Shown one piece after another: positions 1-5,139 of a DNA stretch of 5,139 bases. The notes below the pieces were generated by a model. That model was not told where the DNA came from, searched no databases, and was given only the letters and a program-made list of their open reading frames with translations. The stretch comes from Alphaproteobacteria bacterium (GTDB lineage: Bacteria; Pseudomonadota; Alphaproteobacteria; Rhizobiales; Xanthobacteraceae), in the NCBI GenBank assembly GCA_005883445.1, contig VAZL01000460.1, forward strand, positions 1 to 5,139. Reading direction: 5' to 3'. The translations under genes and the position numbers were made by a program. Position 1 is the first letter of the stretch, and every line of letters starts with the position of its first letter.

Positions 1-1089
1 ATCCACGTCGGCCGCACCGGTGCGCTCACGCCCATTGCGCGTCTGGAGCCGGTGACCGTCGGCGGCGTCGTGGTGTCCAACGCGACGCTGCACAACGCCG
101 ACGAAATCGAACGCCTCGGCGTGCGCATCGGCGACACGGTGACGATCCAGCGCGCCGGCGACGTCATTCCGCAGGTCTTGGGCGTGGTGCTGGAGAAGCG
201 CCCGAAATCGTCGAAGCCTTACAAATTTCCGAGCCGCTGCCCATGTTCGCTTCACACTCCGGTCATGCGCGATACGACCGCGACCGGCGAGGAAGGGGCG
301 GTCACGCGCTGCACCGGCGAGTTCGCCTGCCCGTCGCAGAAAGTCGAACATCTGAAGCATTTCGTCTCCCGCCGGGCCTTCGACATCGAGGGGCTGGGCG
401 AGAAGCAGATCACGCTGTTCTTCGAGCAGGGTTGGGTAACGGAGCCGGCCCACATCTTCACGCTCGAAGCGCGCAATCCGAAAATCAAGCTTGAGGAGCA
501 GGAAGGCTTCGGTGCATTGTCGGTCCGCAACCTGTTCAATGCGATCGCGGCGCGGCGCGAGATTCCGCTCGAGCGCTTCATCTACGCACTCGGCATGCGT
601 CACGTTGGCGAGACGACCGCGCGGGCGCTCGCGCGCGGCTATGGGTCATGGCAGGCGTTCCACGACGCCTGCCTGAACATCGCCAGAGGCGATGCCGAGA
701 CGCGGGCCGAGATGGACAATCTCGACCAGATCGGCGAAACGGTGATTGACAGCATCGCCGCCTATTTCGGCGAGGAGCACAATCGCGGCATCGTCGAGCG
801 GCTCACGAAACAAGTGCAAATCCTCGATGCCGAAAAGCCGGCAGCCGATTCGGCGGTCGCCGGCAAGACCGTGGTCTTTACCGGCTCGCTCGAGAAGATG
901 ACGCGCGAAGAAGCAAAAGCCATGGCCGAACGCCTTGGCGCCAAGGTCGCGGGCTCGGTGTCGCAGAAGACCGATTATGTGGTGGCGGGTCCCGGCGCGG
1001 GCTCGAAGCTCGGCAAGGCCAAGGACCTCGGGGTGGCGGTGCTGAGCGAAGACGAGTGGTTCGACCTGGTAGGCCACAGCTCCTCGTAG
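1..1089 (+). CDS. ligA: NAD-dependent DNA ligase LigA, C-terminal half (5' end outside window)
   Basis: LigA seals nicks in DNA during replication and repair, using NAD+ as the adenylate donor. The reading frame is open from base 1, so the gene starts upstream; 362 residues are present, about half of a usual 670-720 residue LigA. In fragment numbering, the end of the OB-fold comes first (VGRTGALTP, then VSNATLHNADE near 26-36). A zinc finger follows, with Cys at 80, 82, 104 and 110. Helix-hairpin-helix repeats span about 127-252 (FDIEGLGEKQ, LGMRHVGETTARAL), and a BRCT domain spans about 286-358 (KTVVFTGSLEKMTREEA, KTDYVVAGPGAGSKL). The adenylation domain with the KxDG lysine lies outside the window. 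The first finger pair is CxC rather than the common CxxC; I recall this from Bradyrhizobium-type ligases. The stop is TAG. The family call is near certain from motif order. Confidence 0.97.
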   Translation: MHVGRTGALTPIARLEPVTVGGVVVSNATLHNADEIERLGVRIGDTVTIQRAGDVIPQVLGVVLEKRPKSSKPYKFPSRCPCSLHTPVMRDTTATGEEGAVTRCTGEFACPSQKVEHLKHFVSRRAFDIEGLGEKQITLFFEQGWVTEPAHIFTLEARNPKIKLEEQEGFGALSVRNLFNAIAARREIPLERFIYALGMRHVGETTARALARGYGSWQAFHDACLNIARGDAETRAEMDNLDQIGETVIDSIAAYFGEEHNRGIVERLTKQVQILDAEKPAADSAVAGKTVVFTGSLEKMTREEAKAMAERLGAKVAGSVSQKTDYVVAGPGAGSKLGKAKDLGVAVLSEDEWFDLVGHSSS

Positions 1090-1202
1090 CGCGCGAGACG
1101 CGGGTCCTTTTTGGCAGCAAAAGGCGCAATCAAGAAACTCGCCCGCAAGCACCGGCGAGATGCTAAACGGTACCGAGTCACGCCGGAAATAACCTTTCGC
1201 GA
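1090..1202. other. spacer between ligA and the hydroxylase gene, with a small hairpin
   Basis: This 113-base spacer shows no supported gene. A perfect 6-bp inverted repeat, CTCGCC at 1138-1143 and GGCGAG at 1154-1159, could form a hairpin with a 10-base loop, but no T-tract follows it, so it does not look like a standard intrinsic terminator. Nearer the ligA stop, CGCG at 1092-1095 and CGCG at 1099-1102 could form a very short stem followed, after a few bases, by five T at 1108-1112. This is at best a weak terminator. TTGGCA at 1111-1116 resembles a -35 box, but I see no matching -10 box at the right distance. How the downstream gene is transcribed is not evident; read-through from ligA is possible. 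Confidence 0.3.
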
Positions 1203-3521
1203 ATGAACGATCCCAACAAAACGTCTTTCGTCGGCCGCTCCATGCCGCGCCGCGAGGATCGCCGCCTGCTGACCGGCCGCGGACAATTCATCGCCGATCT
1301 CGACCTGCCGCATATGTTGCACGCGGTCTTCGTCAGAAGCCCGGTCGCGCACGCGCGCATCCGCGGCGTGGACCTGTCGCGCGCCGCCTCGGCGCCGGGC
1401 GTCGCCTGCGTGCTCAGCGGCGCGGACCTGCTGCAGCTCTTGCCGCCGGTGCCGGACACGCAGCTCTCGCTCCCCAGAAAATGGACCACGCTCGTACAGC
1501 ACAAGTTCATCAATCCCCAACAACCCCTGTTGGCTCACGACAAAGTCCGGCATGTCGGCGAGGCTGTTGCGGTGATCGTGGCGCAGAGCCGCTACGCCGC
1601 CGAAGATGCGGCTCAATTGGTCACCCTCGATCTCGATCCCCTGCCGGCCGTGGTCGACCCGGAATTGGCGTTGCGCCCGGGCGCCCCGATCATCCACGAC
1701 AAATTCCAGACCAACCTCATTGGCGCCTTCACCATCGGCAAGGGCGACATCGCCGCCGCGTTCGCGCGCTCTCCACACAAACTGCAACGCCGATTCCATC
1801 ACCACCGCTATGCCGCCGCGCCGATGGAATGCCGCGGCGTCGTCGGCGTCCACGATCCGCGGACCGATTGCGTGACGATCTGGTCGGCGACCCAAGTCGT
1901 TCACTGGGTGCGCCGCGAGGCGGCCGCGGTCTTGCAGCTCCCGGAGGCGCGCATACGCTGTGTTGCGCTCGATGTCGGCGGCGGCTTCGGCGTCAAGGGA
2001 CACGTCTACCCGGAAGACTTGTTGATTCCGTTCTTGGCGCGCAGGCTGGAGCGCCCGGTCCAGTGGATCGAGGACCGGCGCGAGCACCTGATGTGCTCCT
2101 GTCATTCACGCGACCAGATGCACGACGTCGAGGTGGGCTTCGACGACGAAGGCCGCATCCTGGCGCTGCGCGACCATTTCATCGTCGATTGCGGCGCGTG
2201 GAATCCGATCGGCGCCGGCGTGGTCTACAACACCGCGGTGCATCTCCTCGGTCCCTACAAGATCGACGCTGTCGCGATCGATGCCAGGATCGCCGCAACC
2301 AACAAGGTTCCGAACGCGCCTTACCGGGGGGCAGGGCGCCCGGAAGCCGCCTTTGCGATGGAGCGGATCGTCGATCTCGTGGCCGGCGAGCTCGGCCTCG
2401 AGCCCGCCGAAGTGCGCTTGCGCAACATGATCCGGGCCGACGAAATGCCCTATCGCGTGGGCATGCCCTATCGCGACGGCGAACCCATCGTCTACGACGG
2501 CGGCGATTATCCGCGGGCGCTGCGGCAGGCGCTCGATGCGCTCGGCGGTGTCGCGGCGTTTCGCCAGCGCCAGGGCGCGGCGCGGCAGGAGGGTCGTTAC
2601 CTCGGTCTCGGCATCGGCTGCTATGTCGAGGGAACCGGCGTGGGTCCGTTCGAGAGCGCGATGGTGCGGATCGATCCTTCGGGCAAGATCTTCGTGTCGT
2701 CCGGCGCCTGCCCCCAGGGCCAGGGCATGGAGACGATTTTTGCGCAGGTCGTGGCCGATGCCTGGTGCGTCGATCCCGCCGACGTGGTCATGTCGCTTGC
2801 CGACACCGCGGCGATCGCCATCGGGTTCGGGACCATCGCGAGCCGCAGCACCGTGACCTTGTCGGCGGCCATTCACGGTGCAAGCGAACGATTGCGCGCG
2901 AAGGTGTTCGCCATCGCCGCCAATCTCCTGGAATGTGCGGTTGGCGACCTCGAGCTCCGCAAGGACGGCGTCGGCATCGTGGGCGTGCCGGGCGCCCACG
3001 TCTCGCTCGCGGCGGTGGCGCGAGCAGCCCGTCCCGGCTGGGATCACGGCCGGCCGCCGGGTATCGATGCCGGGCTCGAGGAAACCTACTATTACGAGCC
3101 GCCTACGGTCACATGGTCGTATGCCGCGCACATCATCGCCCACGATTGTGGCGTGGTGGTCAATCCCATGCTGGTCGAGGGCCAGATCGTCGGCGGCGCC
3201 GCTCAGGGCATCGGCGGCGCGCTGTTGGAGGAATTCAACTATGATCTCGAGGGCCAGCTACTCGCCGGTTCGTTCATGGATTACATGCTTCCGACTGCCT
3301 GCGAAATTCCGGACATGCAGCTCATCCACCAACATTCGCCGTCGCCGCTCAATCCCCTCGGCGTCAAGGGCGTTGGCGAAGGCGGGCCCATCGCGCCCCC
3401 GGCCGTGATTGCAAACGCCGTGTCCGATGCGCTGCGCCCCTTCGCCCTCGAGTTCAATCGCACCCCGATAAAGCCGCAAATCATCCTGCAGGCGGTTCGA
3501 TCGGCATCACAGCCTCGCTGA
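1203..3521 (+). CDS. molybdenum hydroxylase large subunit (xanthine dehydrogenase / CoxL-like, form II)
   Basis: This is a 772-residue molybdopterin-binding subunit of the xanthine dehydrogenase family, which hydroxylates a carbon substrate at a Mo-cofactor and passes electrons to 2Fe-2S and FAD subunits. The N-terminal domain (about 10-150) carries FVGRSMPRREDRRLLTGRG and RHVGEAVAVIVA. Cofactor motifs follow: VGGGFGVKG at 258-266, PYRGAGR at 373-379, PQGQG at 504-508 with Gln507, and GVGEGG with the catalytic-type Glu726. PYRGAGR is the form II loop; true CO dehydrogenases have AYRCSFR, so CO oxidation is unlikely and the substrate is unknown. ATG at 1203 is the only reasonable start, since an in-frame TAA at 1164 precedes it with no other start between; the ribosome site is weak (GGAA at 1185). 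No signal peptide is visible. Oddities: no partner subunit genes adjoin it, and about 20 conserved residues seem missing after AAH643. Confidence 0.93.
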   Translation: MNDPNKTSFVGRSMPRREDRRLLTGRGQFIADLDLPHMLHAVFVRSPVAHARIRGVDLSRAASAPGVACVLSGADLLQLLPPVPDTQLSLPRKWTTLVQHKFINPQQPLLAHDKVRHVGEAVAVIVAQSRYAAEDAAQLVTLDLDPLPAVVDPELALRPGAPIIHDKFQTNLIGAFTIGKGDIAAAFARSPHKLQRRFHHHRYAAAPMECRGVVGVHDPRTDCVTIWSATQVVHWVRREAAAVLQLPEARIRCVALDVGGGFGVKGHVYPEDLLIPFLARRLERPVQWIEDRREHLMCSCHSRDQMHDVEVGFDDEGRILALRDHFIVDCGAWNPIGAGVVYNTAVHLLGPYKIDAVAIDARIAATNKVPNAPYRGAGRPEAAFAMERIVDLVAGELGLEPAEVRLRNMIRADEMPYRVGMPYRDGEPIVYDGGDYPRALRQALDALGGVAAFRQRQGAARQEGRYLGLGIGCYVEGTGVGPFESAMVRIDPSGKIFVSSGACPQGQGMETIFAQVVADAWCVDPADVVMSLADTAAIAIGFGTIASRSTVTLSAAIHGASERLRAKVFAIAANLLECAVGDLELRKDGVGIVGVPGAHVSLAAVARAARPGWDHGRPPGIDAGLEETYYYEPPTVTWSYAAHIIAHDCGVVVNPMLVEGQIVGGAAQGIGGALLEEFNYDLEGQLLAGSFMDYMLPTACEIPDMQLIHQHSPSPLNPLGVKGVGEGGPIAPPAVIANAVSDALRPFALEFNRTPIKPQIILQAVRSASQPR

Positions 3522-3542
3522 CGGCGCCGCTGCCGCCGGAAA

Positions 3543-4757
3543 CTAGCGCCGCACGAGCGTCCAAACCGCGACCGCCGTTGCGACACCGAACGTCAGCATG
3601 AGCAGCAGCATCGGCATCGCGTCCGATGCATGCGCGGTGACGTGCCCCCCGAGCTGGGCGGCCGCGGCGCCGATCGCCATCTGGATGAAGCCGGTCGCAC
3701 CGGACGCGGTGCCGGCCACTTGCGGGCGGATGCTTACGGCGCTGGCGATCGATGTCGGCAGCAACAGACCATTGCCGACGCCGATGACGATTTGGGGCAG
3801 GAAAATCGTGGCCATCTCCCAGCCTGGGAGCGCGACATAGACCAGCACGTTGAGCAAACAGCCGATGATGGTGAGCGCGATTCCCCACCAAATCAAAGCA
3901 TCGATGCTGAAGCGCGCGGTCAGCCGCGACACCGCAAAGTTGCCGGCCATGAATCCGATCGAGGGAATGAAGAACCACAGGCCGTATTCGGCCGACGTGT
4001 GTCCCAGAAGTGTCACCACCACGTGGGGCGCGCCGCCGAGAAAGCTGAAGAATGGCGCCGATCCGAACCCCGCGCACAGCGCGTAGCCGAAGAAGCGCGG
4101 GCTTGACGCGAGCGCTGCGAGATCGGTGCGGAAATGACCCTCCCAGCTCGGCATCGGGGACAGGCTGCGCGTCTCCGGCAAGGCCAGCGCCGCCCAGGCG
4201 AAGACCGTGAAGCTCACGCCGGCGGAAAACACGAAGATCGCCTCCCAGCCAAATAGGGTGTCGAGAATGCCTCCGATCAGCGGGGCGACCATCGGCATCA
4301 GCACGACGACCGAGGTCACCAGCCCGATCATGGAGGCGGCGTGTTCGCGATCATAAAGATCGCGGATGATCGCGCGGCCGATGGTCTGTCCGGTCGAGGC
4401 GCCGAGCGATTGCGCGACGCGCGCGACCACGAGGTTTGCGATGTTTGCCGCGAAGATGGCGGCGGTGCTGGCGAGGCTCGCGAGCGCCAGGCCCGCCAGC
4501 ACGACCGGCCGTCGGCCGAAGCGGTCGGACAGCGGTCCGAACACGAGCTGCGCCGCCGCCAAGCCCATGAGATAGAGCGAGACCGCGAGCTGCACGCTGG
4601 CGGGATCGGCGGCGAATTTCGTCGCCAGCCCCGGCAGCGCCGGCACCAGGATATTCAGCGAGAGTGAGCCCACGCCCGCCATCGCGATCAGCAGGGCGAG
4701 CAGCCGCCACGGCGTGCGGCGCGCCTCGCTCCGTGTTTTTCGCGCCGGATCGAACAA
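3543..4757 (-). CDS. MFS multidrug exporter, Bcr/CflA type
   Basis: This is a 404-residue inner-membrane transporter of the major facilitator superfamily, probably a proton-driven exporter of drugs or small metabolites. The length and pattern of about 12 hydrophobic segments fit the family. The TM1 region contains LNILVPALPGLA (34-45). The loop 2-3 signature GPLSDRFGRRPV is at 74-85, GRAIIRDLYDRE in the TM4 region at 127-138, and a TM5 proline-glycine pattern with P155, P159 and G162-G163 matches the antiporter motif of exporters. GRAIIRDLY is typical of the Bcr/CflA subgroup. The start is TTG: an in-frame TGA seven codons upstream is the stop of the preceding gene, no ATG or GTG lies between, and the next ATG (residue 26) falls inside TM1. 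AGGG at 4769-4766 sits 8 bases before the TTG. The gene lies 18 bases after the aminopeptidase and probably shares its transcript. The substrate cannot be read from the sequence. Confidence 0.93.
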   Translation of the reverse strand: MFDPARKTRSEARRTPWRLLALLIAMAGVGSLSLNILVPALPGLATKFAADPASVQLAVSLYLMGLAAAQLVFGPLSDRFGRRPVVLAGLALASLASTAAIFAANIANLVVARVAQSLGASTGQTIGRAIIRDLYDREHAASMIGLVTSVVVLMPMVAPLIGGILDTLFGWEAIFVFSAGVSFTVFAWAALALPETRSLSPMPSWEGHFRTDLAALASSPRFFGYALCAGFGSAPFFSFLGGAPHVVVTLLGHTSAEYGLWFFIPSIGFMAGNFAVSRLTARFSIDALIWWGIALTIIGCLLNVLVYVALPGWEMATIFLPQIVIGVGNGLLLPTSIASAVSIRPQVAGTASGATGFIQMAIGAAAAQLGGHVTAHASDAMPMLLLMLTFGVATAVAVWTLVRR

Positions 4758-4781
4758 AGGGATTGCCCTGGGACTTCAGGG
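4758..4781 (-). promoter_or_regulatory. ribosome binding site of the MFS gene inside two alternative small hairpins
   Basis: Read on the minus strand, the likely Shine-Dalgarno AGGG (4769-4766) precedes the TTG start by 8 bases. It can pair in two ways. One is a 5-bp stem, CCCTG at 4781-4777 with CAGGG at 4770-4766 and a 6-base loop; the upstream arm and loop include the aminopeptidase stop codon TGA (4778-4776). The other is a 4-bp stem, AGGG at 4769-4766 with CCCT at 4761-4758 and a CAAT loop. A ribosome finishing the aminopeptidase would cover this stretch and could free the site, so translational coupling is plausible. The pairings are seen directly; the regulatory role is inference, and stems this short are marginal. 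Confidence 0.4.
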
Positions 4782-5139
4782 TCGCCCGAGCGGGCGGGCG
4801 GCGACCGCGAGCCAAGCGCGGCTGTCGGCGTCGAGAAGCGGTGATAACGCCTCGACGACACGGGCATGATAGCGGTCGAGCCAGGCGGCCTCCTCCGGCG
4901 TGAGCAGCTCGGGCACGATCAGCCGCCGGTCGATCGGCGCGAGCGTGAGCGTCTCGAATGCGTTGAGCGGTTTCTCGCCGCCGGGCACGGGCGCGGCGGC
5001 GACCACCAGCACCAAATTCTCGATGCGGATGCCGTAGGCCCCGGCTTTGTAGTAGCCGGGCTCGTTCGACAGGATCATGCCGGGCTTGAGCGCGGCGGTG
5101 CCGAGCTTGGAGATGCGCGCGGGGCCCTCGTGCACCGAA
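4776..5139 (-). CDS. Xaa-Pro aminopeptidase (M24B), C-terminal part (5' end outside window)
   Basis: This enzyme family removes the first residue from peptides whose second residue is proline, using two metal ions, usually Mn, in the cytoplasm. The last 120 residues are present, and the frame stays open to the window edge. Fragment numbering starts at the Ser codon 5138-5136. VHEGP (2-6) carries the His matching His498 of human XPNPEP1. NEPGYY (25-30) carries metal ligand Glu26, and GIRIEN (36-41) carries metal ligand Glu40. FETLTLAPIDRRLI (from 61) begins the extra C-terminal domain found in the longer, APP1-like, roughly 600-residue form; E. coli PepP lacks it. The two metal Asp residues and the GHGVG His lie outside the window. 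The stop is TGA, 18 bases before the MFS gene in the same direction, which suggests an operon. The family call is firm; whether the missing part is intact cannot be judged. Confidence 0.95.
   Translation of the reverse strand, partial: SVHEGPARISKLGTAALKPGMILSNEPGYYKAGAYGIRIENLVLVVAAAPVPGGEKPLNAFETLTLAPIDRRLIVPELLTPEEAAWLDRYHARVVEALSPLLDADSRAWLAVAARPLGRP

Noticed and set aside
1106..1124. CCTTTT/AAAAGG hairpin just after ligA, considered as a terminator.
   Set aside because: The stem is mostly A-T pairs, the loop is 7 bases, and no T-run follows the stem on the plus strand.
975..3143. Two long minus-strand open frames (345 and 376 codons) lying end to end opposite the hydroxylase gene, broken by a single stop near 2106.
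   Set aside because: They are exactly in codon register opposite the real gene. Antisense stops there need sense TTA, CTA or TCA codons, which are rare in high-GC genes, so long shadow frames are expected. The products match no family and are rich in Arg, His, Asp and Ala.
1481..3244. A 587-codon plus-strand frame overlapping the hydroxylase gene out of phase.
   Set aside because: The translation is strongly Arg-rich and low in complexity, typical of a shifted frame in GC-rich coding DNA. The in-phase frame has clear family motifs along its whole length.
1203..3521. Calling this gene coxL, the CO dehydrogenase large subunit.
   Set aside because: The active-site loop is PYRGAGR, not AYRCSFR of functional CO dehydrogenases, and the partner genes are absent, so a specific CO-oxidation name is not justified.
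3522..3538. Inverted repeat CGGCG/CGCCG in the convergent gap between the hydroxylase and MFS genes, as a possible two-way terminator.
   Set aside because: The stem is only 5 bp and no T-tract follows on either strand. In such GC-rich sequence this pairing is likely by chance.
4783..4796. Inverted repeat CGCCC/GGGCG with a 4-base loop near the 3' end of the aminopeptidase gene.
   Set aside because: It lies inside coding sequence for the RPLGRP tail and has no T-tract. GC-rich codons for Arg, Pro and Gly explain it.
1..5139. A new mobile, defence or other undescribed system.
   Set aside because: All four genes belong to well-known families, composition looks even, and no terminal repeats, integrase, transposase, array or clustered unknown genes are present. 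Nothing here supports a new system.

Overview
The window is high-GC bacterial DNA holding four protein genes: two on the plus strand in the left two thirds and two on the minus strand in the right third. Both end genes are cut by the window edges. The organism is most likely an alphaproteobacterium of the Hyphomicrobiales, near Bradyrhizobium or Rhodopseudomonas. The best clue is the DNA ligase, whose C-terminal half closely resembles what I remember of ligases from that group, including an unusual CPC-type zinc-finger start. This placement rests on memory of the family, not on a search.

Layout: (1) 1-1089, plus: the C-terminal half of NAD-dependent DNA ligase LigA, a housekeeping gene. (2) 1090-1202: a 113-base spacer with a small hairpin and no convincing promoter. 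(3) 1203-3521, plus: a complete large subunit of a molybdenum hydroxylase (xanthine dehydrogenase / CO dehydrogenase large-chain family) with the 'form II' active-site loop PYRGAGR. No medium (FAD) or small (2Fe-2S) subunit gene lies beside it in the window. It also appears to lack about 20 residues of a normally conserved beta-hairpin just before HDCGVVVNP. (4) 3522-3542: a short convergent gap. (5) 3543-4757, minus: a 12-helix MFS exporter of the Bcr/CflA drug-resistance type, starting with TTG. (6) 4776-5139, minus: the C-terminal end of an M24B Xaa-Pro aminopeptidase.

The aminopeptidase and the MFS gene lie 18 bases apart in the same direction and probably form an operon. The junction holds small hairpins that could hide the exporter's ribosome binding site until the peptidase is translated to its stop. 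The plus-strand genes need not be functionally linked: ligA is housekeeping, and the hydroxylase looks like an unrelated metabolic gene, possibly decaying or dependent on subunits encoded elsewhere.

I found no tRNA or rRNA, insertion sequence, CRISPR array, phage gene or defence gene. The window looks like ordinary chromosome. The points worth a second look are the internal gap in the orphan hydroxylase and the coupling structure at the peptidase-exporter junction.
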